Assembly: GCA_030841085.1 (NCBI GenBank)
Contig: JAVEDP010000025.1
Location: forward strand, 248,001-312,000
From: Pyrinomonadaceae bacterium
Lineage (GTDB): Bacteria; Acidobacteriota; Blastocatellia; Pyrinomonadales; Pyrinomonadaceae
Direction of reading: 5' to 3'
Length of the DNA: 64,000 nucleotides
In this document: one piece after another, positions 33,350 to 42,897 of the stretch
Layout: every line of letters begins with the position of its first letter
Position numbering within the stretch: position 1 is the first letter of the stretch
Translations under genes and position numbers: made by a program
The notes under the pieces: generated by a model
Seen by the model: only the letters and a program-made list of their open reading frames with translations
The model's database searches: none
What the model was told of the DNA's origin: nothing

Positions 33350-35890
33350 TTACTCGATTACGATGTTATGAGCTTTTCCATCGTCAGGAATCCTGATAAG
33401 CAACGTCGTCCGATTCCTCGTCCACATAGTTCCATCGGTTCGCGCACGAGGAATAGACTTCCCATCAAGTAAGATTTTTCTAACTGATAAATCCGCCGGC
33501 ATAAGGAAACTCAGGTTTCTGGCTTCAGTGCGATACGTACCTTCCGCTGCACCGAGATGTATTTGAATGCCTTTTCTGTTACTTACAAACTGTATTCTTG
33601 TTCGACGAAAAACACCTTGCCGGTATGCGGGGGTCAGTCCGTCGTCTTCGTAAAGCGTGGTTTCCGCCCTGCGCGCGTCGTCAGGGTAAATGGAAAAAGA
33701 GCGATCGGCAGGTTTTTCACCAACGTAATTCATCTCCGGCCCAGTCGGAATAATCGCCCCGGCGCGCACAAACATGGGGACCGTTTCGAGCGGCGCATCG
33801 ATTGAGATTGTCGTTCCGCCTTCATACTTTCTGTTGGTCCAATAGTCGTACCAGGTGCCTTGCGGTAGTAAGACCAATCTTTTAGTAACGTCGGGTTTGA
33901 CTACCGGCGCGACGAGTAGATCGTTTCCAATCATGAACTCATCATCAAGATTATAAGTATCGGGATCGTGCTGGTAGTTTAGCAGTAACGGCCTAAACAG
34001 CGGCACGCCGGTTCGCTGCGCTTCCTCCAATGTAGTGTAGAGAAAAGGCAACAACTGATAGCGCAGTTTCAAATACTTGCGAATGATATCTTCGTAGTAT
34101 TTGCCGAAACGCCATGGCTCCTGATCGTAACCGTCAATCACTTTGTGGTTGCGACAGAACGGCGCCAGAAAACTTACCTGGTAAGCACGAACCAACAGTT
34201 CGCCATTGCCGCGGCCAATAAATCCGCCGACATCGCTACCGACAAACGGTTCGCCCGATAAGCCCAAACTAGTAAACATGGGGATGTTTAGTTGCAGTGC
34301 CTCCCAGGTGCTGTTGGTGTCGCCGGTCCACATGGTCGAGTATCTTTGGATTCCGGCGTAGCCGGCGCGAGTGATTACATAAGGCCGCTGGTTAGGCCGA
34401 AGCCTCTCAAGCCCTTCGTAAGTTGCCCGAGCCATGAGCAGCCCAAACACATTGCGATTCTTTGCATGCGTCGTCTGCTCGCCTTCGTCGTAACTAACTA
34501 CGTCGATCTGGTTCTTGCCTGTCTGGTCAACGAAGTCAGAAGGTTCGTTCATATCGTTCCAGATCCCGGAGACGCCATTGTCTGTGTAAGCGCGATGCAG
34601 ACTCCCCCACCATTCGCGCGCGGCTGGCAGTGTGTAATCAACAAAAACGCTTTCGCCGGGCCAAACTTTGGGAATGAACTGCGCGCCGCTCTTTCGCTTT
34701 TGAAAAAAGCCTTTCTCGGTTCCCTCTTCGAAGACGTAATAATGCGGATCCTGCGGCTCGAGTTCCGGCCTTGTCGAAGTCGTGCGAGCAGCAGTTTTGG
34801 GAACCGGCTGATACTTGACGCCCGGATCGATGATGGCAACCAGCTTCACACCCTGCCTTCCGAGTTTCTCGCTAAGCTCTTTGGGGTTCGGAAAACGCTC
34901 GCGGTCCCAGGTGAACACGCGATAGCCCTGCATGTAATCGATGTCGAGATGGACCACATCGAGCGGTAAGTCTCGTTTGCGATATTCGCTTACAACTTCT
35001 TCGACCATCTTGTCCGGATAATAACTCCAGCGGCTTTGCTGATTGCCCAGCGCCCACATCGGTGGCAGCGGCATGCGGCCGGTGAGTTCTGTGTAGCGAT
35101 TCAGGATCTTCTTAATGGCAGGACCGTAAAAGAAATAGTAGTTCAACTCACCGCCTTCGGCCCCAAACCAGGCGCGCCGCTGCGATGATTTTCCGAAATC
35201 AAAATAGCTGCGATAACTATTGTCGAAGAAGATGGCATAGGCACTTCCCTTTTGCAGGCCTATGTAGAAAGGTACTGTTTGGTAAATCGGATCCCTTCCT
35301 TCGGTGTATCCGGGCGTGTCGGAATTCCAATTCACAAATGAACTGCGTCGCTTATCGAGCCTGGCAGCCTTTTCGCCTAAACCATAAAAGTGCTCGTCGA
35401 ATCCCAACTTCTTGGCAGCCGCAACAAAAGTCCCAGCCTCGGGATCAAACATTATTCCCTTCAGCAAGCCCTTGGCGTCATACGCCATAGGTCGCTCGTC
35501 GGCATTAATTATTTCGTGGGTGTGAGCATCGCGAAACTCGATAAGCAAGGGTGCGCGACGAATAACGACCTCGACCTCGTCGGTCGAGATCGTGAACGAC
35601 TCCGGGGTTTCATTAAAATTCCATCGCGGTGTTTCCCAAGTCTCTTTGGCAATGGCCCAGGAGTGGTCCTTAGTCGGAATCGCCTTCGCGAAAGACGTGC
35701 GAATGCGAAACAGATCCGGCGCCAGAATGGACACCTGGACTTGAGAATTGTCTGCGCACTTGAAGGTAAGACTCTTCTCGTTCCGTTCAAAACTAACGAT
35801 CGGACCAATTCTTTCAAGAGTGGTAATGTCCTGGGCCGAGACGCTAACAACAGTGAGCAGAAGGGAAAGAATTGCGAGCAGTTTGATCAT
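33350..35890 (-). CDS. GH31 alpha-glucosidase, exported
   Basis: An 846-residue glycoside hydrolase family 31 enzyme with a signal peptide (MIKLLAILSLLLTVVSVSAQ). An N-terminal beta-sandwich with a galactose-mutarotase-like fold precedes the barrel. The catalytic nucleophile Asp lies in GIWNDMNEPSDF (near residue 445) and the acid/base Asp in TMWTGDTNSTWEAL. PFVGSDVGGFIG and the C-terminal beta domains are also standard. Such enzymes release glucose from the non-reducing ends of maltodextrins or isomalto-oligosaccharides. It is the last gene of the maltodextrin locus, 78 bases after the glucokinase gene, and probably acts in the periplasm or outside. Confidence 0.93.
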   Translation of the reverse strand: MIKLLAILSLLLTVVSVSAQDITTLERIGPIVSFERNEKSLTFKCADNSQVQVSILAPDLFRIRTSFAKAIPTKDHSWAIAKETWETPRWNFNETPESFTISTDEVEVVIRRAPLLIEFRDAHTHEIINADERPMAYDAKGLLKGIMFDPEAGTFVAAAKKLGFDEHFYGLGEKAARLDKRRSSFVNWNSDTPGYTEGRDPIYQTVPFYIGLQKGSAYAIFFDNSYRSYFDFGKSSQRRAWFGAEGGELNYYFFYGPAIKKILNRYTELTGRMPLPPMWALGNQQSRWSYYPDKMVEEVVSEYRKRDLPLDVVHLDIDYMQGYRVFTWDRERFPNPKELSEKLGRQGVKLVAIIDPGVKYQPVPKTAARTTSTRPELEPQDPHYYVFEEGTEKGFFQKRKSGAQFIPKVWPGESVFVDYTLPAAREWWGSLHRAYTDNGVSGIWNDMNEPSDFVDQTGKNQIDVVSYDEGEQTTHAKNRNVFGLLMARATYEGLERLRPNQRPYVITRAGYAGIQRYSTMWTGDTNSTWEALQLNIPMFTSLGLSGEPFVGSDVGGFIGRGNGELLVRAYQVSFLAPFCRNHKVIDGYDQEPWRFGKYYEDIIRKYLKLRYQLLPFLYTTLEEAQRTGVPLFRPLLLNYQHDPDTYNLDDEFMIGNDLLVAPVVKPDVTKRLVLLPQGTWYDYWTNRKYEGGTTISIDAPLETVPMFVRAGAIIPTGPEMNYVGEKPADRSFSIYPDDARRAETTLYEDDGLTPAYRQGVFRRTRIQFVSNRKGIQIHLGAAEGTYRTEARNLSFLMPADLSVRKILLDGKSIPRARTDGTMWTRNRTTLLIRIPDDGKAHNIVIE

Positions 35891-35968
35891 GGTCAGTGAA
35901 CATGGACACCGATCGAGTTTAGCCGATCGGCGGAAAAGTTTTGGGCGCGCACTCGCCGCGGTTTCAGT

Positions 35969-36955
35969 TTAGCGGTTGATGGCCAGCCAAGCTGCGCCCA
36001 GTAGTCCCGCATCGTCACCGCATTCGGCGGGTACAATTTTCACATTGGCTGCCGGCAGAGGAAAAGCACGCTCGGCGACCTGCTGATGCATAGGTTTTTC
36101 GAATAGCTCCCACGCATTCACCACCCCGCCCCCGATAACAATCATCTCTGGGTTGAGAATATTGATCAGGTTCGCCAGGCCAATGCCGAGATAGACACCC
36201 ATCCGGCGAAACACTTCGAGCGCCAACTCGTCCCCATTCAAACCCGCGCGATAAACGTCTTCAGAGGTCATACTCTCGCCGGTGTGCAATACGGAGTTGG
36301 GATGTCGAGGCCGCGCTTCACGAGTCATACGCACAATCGCGGTCGCCGATGCGTAAACTTCCAAACAACCTCGACTGCCGCAGCCACAGGCAACTCCACC
36401 AAACGGATCGACACACATGTGTCCTATTTCTGCAGCCGAGCCATCGGCGCCGCGCCACAATTTTCCATCCAGAATAATGCCGCCACCTAATCCCGTTCCC
36501 AGGGTCGCGCAAACGATCGAGTGATGATCGCGACCCGCTCCCCGCCACATTTCGCCCACTGCCGCCGCATTGGCATCATTCTCAAGGATGGCTGGAAGAT
36601 TGAGCTCACGTGTTAACGCCTCGGTCAGTCGAAATCCATCGAGGCAAGGTACGTTTGGCGCCTTGAGGACCGTGCCTTCTTCGACATTCACAGTGCCGGG
36701 CACCACTACCGAGATAGCGCTGATTTGTTCGCGTGCTCCGGCACACTGCTTCTCACACTCGCTGACTGCGGCAACCAACGCCTCCACGATCTCATTACCG
36801 GCTTCAGCCTGAGGCGTACTTTGCTTATGGCGAAAATGAATCCTTCCGCTCCGGTCCACCGTGGCCGCGCGAAGATGAGTACCGCCAAGGTCCGCGGCGA
36901 AAATCAGGCCGTGACTCGCTTGCTCGCTCGCTGGGCTGTTATTTCGGTCGTTCAT
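35969..36955 (-). CDS. ROK-family glucokinase
   Basis: A 328-residue sugar kinase of the ROK family. The ATP-binding motif is FAADLGGTHLRAATVD, the sugar-binding part is LENDANAAAVGEMWRG, and the zinc site CGCGSRGCLE follows GHMCVD. No DNA-binding domain is present, so it is a kinase rather than a repressor. It would phosphorylate glucose released by the amylases and MalQ. ATG 36955, preceded by GGAAAG, is preferred to GTG 36970. The gene overlaps the 3' end of the glucoamylase gene by 17 bases, implying coupled translation. Confidence 0.9.
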   Translation of the reverse strand: MNDRNNSPASEQASHGLIFAADLGGTHLRAATVDRSGRIHFRHKQSTPQAEAGNEIVEALVAAVSECEKQCAGAREQISAISVVVPGTVNVEEGTVLKAPNVPCLDGFRLTEALTRELNLPAILENDANAAAVGEMWRGAGRDHHSIVCATLGTGLGGGIILDGKLWRGADGSAAEIGHMCVDPFGGVACGCGSRGCLEVYASATAIVRMTREARPRHPNSVLHTGESMTSEDVYRAGLNGDELALEVFRRMGVYLGIGLANLINILNPEMIVIGGGVVNAWELFEKPMHQQVAERAFPLPAANVKIVPAECGDDAGLLGAAWLAINR

Positions 36956-39086
36956 TTGCTTTCCAGTCACGATAACGATTCATAACAATTGCCGGCGTCT
37001 CGAGATTTCGTCCGCTCTTTAGATTTAGTGTCAGCCGGATAAATTGGGCCATGGACCAGGCAAGTGGCGTCGCCGAGCCCGTTCCCGAGCCGAGGCGAAA
37101 CGCCGAATCAGATGTAACGCTGCGATCCCAAACTTGCTCAGGTATCATCAAGCCGTCGTTGGCAAATGCGAGCATCGTATCCAGCCGTTTTCGCGCGGCG
37201 GCTGTATCGCCTCTGGCGAGTTCATACTCGCCGCGTTCGCCGGTAAGCAACACCCAAAGGCGTCCGGCGCCGCTTCTGCCGTCATAAGGCTTGCCGTCCA
37301 GGCGTTCGCCATAGGCATCGTGGTTGTAACGGTACCACGCGTCTCCTGCCCGCGTCTCAACCTTAAGCAGCTTATCTACAACGGCAAGCGACTTGACGAT
37401 CAAAGGATCGTCGGGAGCCTTGATGCCAAGTCGAACCAACTCGAGAAATCCAGCGTCAATGATCTCGCGCTCGTCATAGCTGCCGCCGCCGCTATTGATC
37501 TCTATCTTTGCGCCGTCGTTCGGGTTGTCATTCGCGGTGATGCGCAGGTAATACCGGCCATTTTGGTAAGGCCCGGTGGACGTACTAGTCCAGCGTTCAA
37601 TGTTGCCAACCCAATCATCTGCGCTTTTCAAATATGCTCGCGCGGAAGTGAAGGCCCCATTCATTCGAGCAATATGAGCGGCGCAAACTAGTCCGGCAAT
37701 TTCCGCGGCAATCGTCGCGGGCGAGTAGCCGGGCTTCTCTTCCCAACGATCCTGGATGGTGGCCGGCCCTTTCGCCGCGATGAAGTCCGCAGCGGGTTTG
37801 ATATGCTTCAACCACGTCTTCCAGTCGGTGCGTCCAAACTGATAAGCCATGATAAGCGGAAGTGCGACCTGGTCCATCTGCAAACCGTCGCCGATCGGCC
37901 GGCCGTCAACGCTGGAGTTTTGCGGGAAACTTCCATCCGATTTTTGTTGTACACGGAAAAGATAATCAAGAGCGCGATTGGCCGTAGCGTGGTCACCGAT
38001 AGCATGAAATGCGGTCGCAACCTGATAGAGATCTCGCGACCAAACAGCGTGATAGCCGCTAACTGTGGCCTCGTTACCATTGGGCCCGCCACCCCAGGGA
38101 ATGGATGGCGAAGCAATCATTGCTCCGCGGTAAGTCTTGTCTTCGAGTGCCCGTAGAACCATGACGGACATGTTGAACTGTTGCTGGTATTTCGGTTCAA
38201 CGCGCGGAAGTGTTTTCGTGTAGTCGTGCCAGCCTTGCTCATACTGTGCGCGGGTCGCCGCGAAACCCTTCCTCGCTGTTGCCGCTCCATTTGTGATCGC
38301 CTCGCCGGCACTCCGCCCAAAGCTGAGAACAAGAGTGAATCGCATCTTGGATTGTGCCAGTCCGGAGGGCACGCGCACGCGCGCCATCTGCACAACGTTC
38401 CCCTTGTCCGCTCGCTCGTAACGTGCAATGGTTCCGGCGCTCCGCAGTTGAGTGAGACCATCGCTAGTGCCGAGGTATCCGTTGACGGCGTTATCGAAGC
38501 CATACTCGATCGTCGTCAGCGCGGAGGCTTTGTCGCTATCTGCAGAGACCAGCCAGTTGCCGTCCGTCCAAGCCGAATCGTGCATTCCACTGTTGTTGAG
38601 CGACGGATCATAGTAGACATAGATACTGCACTTGCATCCGTCCGCATGATTCGTTTCGAAGCTGACATCAACCAGAACAGAGTTTCGTTCGGGATCGGTT
38701 AGGTATGTCTTCGTAATTTTATAGGCACCGCTTTTTGCGGTATTGACCTGACGGAAAGTAAGCGCTGCCGCGTCGGGTACCTCAACGCGATGTACGGTGT
38801 CCTCCAGTTCGGTCTGGACCTGGTTACCTTGCGTGACTACGAGCTGCAATGTCTGCACATTGGGAACGTCCAGCGTGGGATAATAAACTTCCGTCATAAC
38901 GCCTTCGGCCAGCGTGAACCAAACTTTCGAGCGAAGAGAATTTGCTGTACCGAAACCGTTTTTGGCTGCAGTGGGCCAGTGGGCATCCGCGCCCGGCGCG
39001 CCCGGAGCAAAAAGGTTAGGAGTCTGCCCGAACAAAGTTGTGCAGTTTACAATCGCCATCAATGCGCTGAGTATGATCGGTTTCAT
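36939..39086 (-). CDS. GH15 glucoamylase/glucodextranase-like, exported
   Basis: A 715-residue family 15 glycoside hydrolase. After the signal peptide (MKPIILSALMAIVNCTTLFG) an N-terminal beta-sandwich of the glucodextranase type (GAPGADAHWPTAAKNGFGT) leads into the (alpha/alpha)6 barrel. HAVWSRDLYQVATAF lies in the active-site rim. The likely general acid is Glu in DRWEEKPGYSPAT (near 445) and the base Glu in MIPEQVWD (near 650). It releases beta-glucose from chain ends of starch or dextran-like glucans. It starts seven bases after the GH13 gene and overlaps the glucokinase gene. Confidence 0.92.
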   Translation of the reverse strand: MKPIILSALMAIVNCTTLFGQTPNLFAPGAPGADAHWPTAAKNGFGTANSLRSKVWFTLAEGVMTEVYYPTLDVPNVQTLQLVVTQGNQVQTELEDTVHRVEVPDAAALTFRQVNTAKSGAYKITKTYLTDPERNSVLVDVSFETNHADGCKCSIYVYYDPSLNNSGMHDSAWTDGNWLVSADSDKASALTTIEYGFDNAVNGYLGTSDGLTQLRSAGTIARYERADKGNVVQMARVRVPSGLAQSKMRFTLVLSFGRSAGEAITNGAATARKGFAATRAQYEQGWHDYTKTLPRVEPKYQQQFNMSVMVLRALEDKTYRGAMIASPSIPWGGGPNGNEATVSGYHAVWSRDLYQVATAFHAIGDHATANRALDYLFRVQQKSDGSFPQNSSVDGRPIGDGLQMDQVALPLIMAYQFGRTDWKTWLKHIKPAADFIAAKGPATIQDRWEEKPGYSPATIAAEIAGLVCAAHIARMNGAFTSARAYLKSADDWVGNIERWTSTSTGPYQNGRYYLRITANDNPNDGAKIEINSGGGSYDEREIIDAGFLELVRLGIKAPDDPLIVKSLAVVDKLLKVETRAGDAWYRYNHDAYGERLDGKPYDGRSGAGRLWVLLTGERGEYELARGDTAAARKRLDTMLAFANDGLMIPEQVWDRSVTSDSAFRLGSGTGSATPLAWSMAQFIRLTLNLKSGRNLETPAIVMNRYRDWKANERPK

Positions 39087-39093
39087 TGGCTGG

Positions 39094-40524
39094 TTATTTT
39101 AGGCTTCGGCGAAAGATGCGGTAACCCCACGCGTCCAACGATAGGGTTGGTAATGCATTTATTGGCGACCGCCGTCCAGCTGCAGGGGACGGCGCGTCCG
39201 GTGGCAAGGGTCGACCAATATCCGGCGTTATGTCGCTGAATAATTGGCCGTGAGCGACTTCAACAGATCCAAAAAACGCGCGGTTCGAAAAATTAATCGC
39301 CACTACGATCTCTTCATCGGCGCCACGCCGCAGGTACGTGACAATCCGGGCCTCGTCGGAATTCCGCAACCATTCGGTCGAGCCTCGTCGCAAAGCATCG
39401 CTCGATTGTCGTAAAGCAATCATTCGTTTATAAAACTGCGGAAACTCGGGACGCCTTTCCGCGATGGGCCAGAAGATTGGTAGTTTCTCAAAGAGCGCGG
39501 GCGCGCCGGATTCCGTGGTGTCGCCCACTTCCATTCCGTTGTAGAGCATTGGCACCCCATCCAACGTCAACACGAACGCAGACGCCGCCAGTGCCGCCGG
39601 TTCACCGAAGCGCGCGATCGCGCGTCGTTCATCATGGTTGTCGGAGAAACGCATGTGCAGAGAGTTGCGCGGCCAGGCTTTGAACTCCTTCTCCCACTCA
39701 CTGCTTAGTTCAGTAGCGCGAAGGCGGCCATGTAAGACATCAGTCAAGGCGCTATGAATCGGCCATGAGTAATCAAAATCAAATGCTTTGATTAGCAACT
39801 CAGGTTTGTGACCCTCAGCCAGCATTACAATATCGGGTTTGATTTGATCCAACTCGGCGCGCGCGTTTTCCCAAAAATCGGTTGGCACTTCCTCGGCCAC
39901 GTCGCAACGGAAGCCATCAAGATCAAACTCGCGAATCCAGTATTTCAACATGTCAATCATATATCGCCGCAACTGCGGATTCGCGTAATTCAGTTCGGCA
40001 ACGTCACTCCAGTCGTGAGGATAAGTGATACGGCCTTGCGCATCGTGCTCATAAAATTCCGGATGCTTCATCATCACGCTGTCCCACGACGTGTGGTTCG
40101 CCACGATGTCGATGATCACTTTCATTCCGCGGCGATGCGATTCTTTGATGAGCCGGTGAAAGTCGGTCTTTGTGCCATAGTCGGGATTGATGGCGTAGTA
40201 GTCGCGGACGGCATAAGGGCTGCCGATAGTTCCCTTCTTCTTTTCCTGACCGATGGGATGAATAGGCATCAACCAAAGGATATTCACGCCAAGGGCTTTC
40301 AGATCATCGAGCCGCGCGGTAATGCCGTCGAAGTCTCCCTGCTGCGAAAACGCACGCGGAAAGATTTCGTAGACCACCGCATCGTGCACCCATTCGCGCG
40401 TGGCTCGTGCTTGTTCTTTTGAAACGTCGCGAGCGGGTTCTTGCGACGTACTTCCGAACCCTTGCGAGGCTATGATCAGAACAAGCGCTGTTAGCTTCAG
40501 CTTGCCAAGTCGCCAGTTTTTCAT
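39094..40524 (-). CDS. GH13 alpha-amylase family enzyme, exported
   Basis: A 476-residue GH13 enzyme with an N-terminal hydrophobic signal (MKNWRLGKLKLTALVLIIAS). Catalytic set: nucleophile Asp in GFRCDVAEEVP (near 206), acid Glu in IVMLAEGHKPE (near 235) and stabilising Asp in FSDNHDERRA (near 296). Region I reads DIVANHTSW. It likely cleaves alpha-1,4 bonds in maltodextrins. ATG 40524 is chosen; the open frame reaches back to 40707, but those codons lie in the family I palindrome and are not protein-like. The palindrome separates this gene from the MFS porter gene upstream. Confidence 0.9.
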   Translation of the reverse strand: MKNWRLGKLKLTALVLIIASQGFGSTSQEPARDVSKEQARATREWVHDAVVYEIFPRAFSQQGDFDGITARLDDLKALGVNILWLMPIHPIGQEKKKGTIGSPYAVRDYYAINPDYGTKTDFHRLIKESHRRGMKVIIDIVANHTSWDSVMMKHPEFYEHDAQGRITYPHDWSDVAELNYANPQLRRYMIDMLKYWIREFDLDGFRCDVAEEVPTDFWENARAELDQIKPDIVMLAEGHKPELLIKAFDFDYSWPIHSALTDVLHGRLRATELSSEWEKEFKAWPRNSLHMRFSDNHDERRAIARFGEPAALAASAFVLTLDGVPMLYNGMEVGDTTESGAPALFEKLPIFWPIAERRPEFPQFYKRMIALRQSSDALRRGSTEWLRNSDEARIVTYLRRGADEEIVVAINFSNRAFFGSVEVAHGQLFSDITPDIGRPLPPDAPSPAAGRRSPINALPTLSLDAWGYRIFRRSLK

Positions 40525-40596
40525 TCTTCTACTCGCCGGCAGCACATGATTTTGATTTATCAAATGCGGCTTTACCGCAGCCAATCTCGAAAACCA

Positions 40597-40732
40597 GCAG
40601 TGTCTTGATTTCAGTTCTCTGTGCGTCCTTTGTGCCCTCTGTGACTCTGTGGCGAGCAATCGCCAAAAACATTCACCACAGAGGCACAGAGGGCACAAAG
40701 GACGCACAGAGTAGTTTCAAACTAAGACAGTG
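40597..40732. repeat. Long inverted repeat, family I
   Basis: CTCTGTGCGTCCTTTGTGCC and onward (CTCTGTGACTCTGTGG) faces CCACAGAGGCACAGAGGGCA and onward, with arms of about 60 bp including less conserved ends (CAGTGTCTTGATTTCAG versus CACTGTCTTAGTTTGAA). Closely similar CACAGAGGCACAGAG sequences are scattered through many bacterial genomes, from general knowledge. Here it interrupts the maltodextrin operon. Confidence 0.92.
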
Positions 40733-40747
40733 CTCGAAAACCGGACT

Positions 40748-42160
40748 TCATTTCTCATCGATCAAGCCAGTGCTGGGCACAGGTTGCACTGATTCGGGAA
40801 TCATAAACAGTTCATCCTCATCAGCCTCGAGCACCGCGTCCTCCCGCACTTCATTGTCTCCGACGTCTCGCACGAGCATTACCAAAAGCGCGGCAATTAT
40901 CATGAAGCAGCCACCGATGATAACCACATAGAGTGGGCTGCGCGGGTTGTTCGCGCCAAAGAGCCCGCGAATGAGCGGTCCAAACGTAAGCGCCTGCGTG
41001 ATCTCCGGTATCACGATGAAGAAATTGAAGACACCCATATAGACTCCAATTCTCGCCGCCGGCAATGCACCTGAGAGAATGGCGTACGGCATCGAGAGTA
41101 TTGATGCCCACGCGATTCCGACGCCCACCATCGAAAGGACCAGCAGCCACGGAGTACTAATAAAATAGATGGAAAGAAGTCCGAGCGCACCGCAACTCAA
41201 ACAGAGTGCGTGCACGATTTTCCGGCTGGTGACTTTCGCCAGCTTCGGCAACAAAAACGCCACGGCAAAGCAAGTGATGTTCATGAACGACATCGCGAAG
41301 CCGCCCCACTCGACTCCGTGCGTGTAGGCTTCGGACTGCGGATCCACTGCACCAAAGACGTGTCGCGCAACTGCCGGCACATAAAACAGCCACATGCAAA
41401 AGAGACCAAGCCAGGTGAATATCTGCACCGGCGCGAGCTGCCGCATCGTCTTTGGCATTTCGCGTAAGGCGGTAATGATTTCGTTGATGCCGGCCGCCAC
41501 GCCTCGCTTCTCACGACGCATCCGTTCAAACGCTTCCATATCTTCGGGCGGATATTCTTTGGTCGTAAACACCGTCCAAAGTACCGCCAACAGAAATGCC
41601 ACGGCGCCCAGTTGGAAGGCATACTTTAACGTTAGGGGAATTCCGCTATCTGTGTTGCCCGAAACCCCAAAGCGATGAAACACGAGCGGCAACCACCCCG
41701 CAAACGTCGCGCCGAGTCCGATGAAGAATGATTGCATGACAAACCCGGTGGTGCGTTGGTCGGCGTTAAGCTTGTCTGCTACGAAGGCACGAAACGGCTC
41801 CATCGTGATGTTGATGCTGGCATCCAAAATCCAAAGCAGTCCCGCGGCCATCCACAAAGTGGACGACGTCGGCATGAAGAACAGTGCAACGCTGGCCAGG
41901 AGGGCACCCACTAAAAAATATGGACGACGACGGCCGAAACGGCCCCAGGTGCGATCACTCATTGAGCCGATGATGGGCTGAACAATCAGGCCAGTGAGTG
42001 GCGCGGCTAGCCACAGCAGCGGTAGCTGATCCGGGTTCGCCCCCAACTTTTCATAGATGCCGCTCATGTTGCCTAGCTGCAGTCCCCAGCCAAACTGGAT
42101 CCCCAGGAACCCGAAACTCATGTTCCAGATCTGCCAAAAACTCAGCCGTGGTTTTTTCAT
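40748..42160 (-). CDS. SLC45/GPH-type sugar MFS transporter
   Basis: A 470-residue inner-membrane porter with about 12 helices. The N-terminal signature LSFWQIWNMSFGFLGIQFGW and GSMSDRTWGRFGRRRPYFLVG are characteristic of SLC45-like and GPH-like disaccharide/proton symporters (sucrose, maltose). In the maltodextrin loci of TonB-receptor-using bacteria such as Caulobacter, a porter of this kind moves maltose across the inner membrane, and the same role is inferred here. The C-terminus is acidic (EADEDELFMIPES). It starts 17 bases after the SDR gene. Confidence 0.9.
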   Translation of the reverse strand: MKKPRLSFWQIWNMSFGFLGIQFGWGLQLGNMSGIYEKLGANPDQLPLLWLAAPLTGLIVQPIIGSMSDRTWGRFGRRRPYFLVGALLASVALFFMPTSSTLWMAAGLLWILDASINITMEPFRAFVADKLNADQRTTGFVMQSFFIGLGATFAGWLPLVFHRFGVSGNTDSGIPLTLKYAFQLGAVAFLLAVLWTVFTTKEYPPEDMEAFERMRREKRGVAAGINEIITALREMPKTMRQLAPVQIFTWLGLFCMWLFYVPAVARHVFGAVDPQSEAYTHGVEWGGFAMSFMNITCFAVAFLLPKLAKVTSRKIVHALCLSCGALGLLSIYFISTPWLLVLSMVGVGIAWASILSMPYAILSGALPAARIGVYMGVFNFFIVIPEITQALTFGPLIRGLFGANNPRSPLYVVIIGGCFMIIAALLVMLVRDVGDNEVREDAVLEADEDELFMIPESVQPVPSTGLIDEK

Positions 42161-42177
42161 TTCATCGCTCCCATCGT

Positions 42178-42897
42178 CTATCTCGAGTAGATATTGATAT
42201 CTTCAAGCACCACATTTCGATCAAGCGACAGCGCATACATCAAAGTGCGCGCCATGTTTGAGACGTGAATAAAGCCATCGCGAGGTTCCTGTTCCGCGCT
42301 GCTATTCTCCACATCAACCAGACCCGGACAGAGATTGAAGACTCTGATATTTGCTCCGGTCTTTCTAACGTGATCGCGCAGCGATTCCGCGTAACCAAGC
42401 AGACCAAACTTGGAAGCGCAATAGGAAGGCACGTCAGCGTAACCATGCTTACCGGCTTGCGACGACACGTTCACAACATCGCCGAAGTCCGCGGCAATCA
42501 TGTGCGGCAGCGCGGCCTGAACCAATTGCACGACGCCGCGCAGGTTCGTATCCATTACCGTGTCCCAGCCCTCTTCTGTAATTTCCGCAACTGTCTCAGG
42601 AACGGCCAGGCCGGAATTGTTAATCAACACATCGATGCTCTTCCATCTCTCGATGACGTCACTCACTAACAGGTCGATTTGGTCCTTTACGCGAATATCG
42701 AATTCGTATGGGAACACCCGCTCGCTTCCCAACCCGTGGTTTATGTCGTCGGCGGCCTTACGCAAAACATCCCGTCTTCGTGAAGCGATCACTACCTTGG
42801 AACCGGCAGTCGCGAGTGCCGCTGCAAATGCTCGACCGATGCCGCTGCCGCCGCCGGTCACGATTGCTATCTGTTCCGACAACGATTTTGTTTTCAT
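42178..42897 (-). CDS. Short-chain dehydrogenase/reductase
   Basis: A 239-residue classical SDR. The cofactor motif is TGGGSGIG, NNSG stabilises the sheet, and the catalytic set is Ser in VNVSSQAGKHG with Tyr-x3-Lys in YCASKFG. The Arg-rich segment after strand 2 (IASRRRDVLRK) favours NADP. The substrate is not known. Its start overlaps the stop of the GH13 gene by four bases (ATGA) and the sugar porter follows after 17 bases, so it is locked into the maltodextrin operon. A sugar- or oligosaccharide-related oxidoreduction is therefore plausible. Confidence 0.9.
   Translation of the reverse strand: MKTKSLSEQIAIVTGGGSGIGRAFAAALATAGSKVVIASRRRDVLRKAADDINHGLGSERVFPYEFDIRVKDQIDLLVSDVIERWKSIDVLINNSGLAVPETVAEITEEGWDTVMDTNLRGVVQLVQAALPHMIAADFGDVVNVSSQAGKHGYADVPSYCASKFGLLGYAESLRDHVRKTGANIRVFNLCPGLVDVENSSAEQEPRDGFIHVSNMARTLMYALSLDRNVVLEDINIYSR

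Noticed and set aside
40525-40707. N-terminal extension of the GH13 enzyme
   Set aside because: The extra codons lie within the family I palindrome and are not protein-like; a signal peptide begins properly at ATG 40524.
40597-40732. Long palindrome considered as an insertion-sequence end pair
   Set aside because: No transposase between or beside the arms, and the loop is only about 11 bp, so it is a hairpin repeat rather than an insertion sequence.
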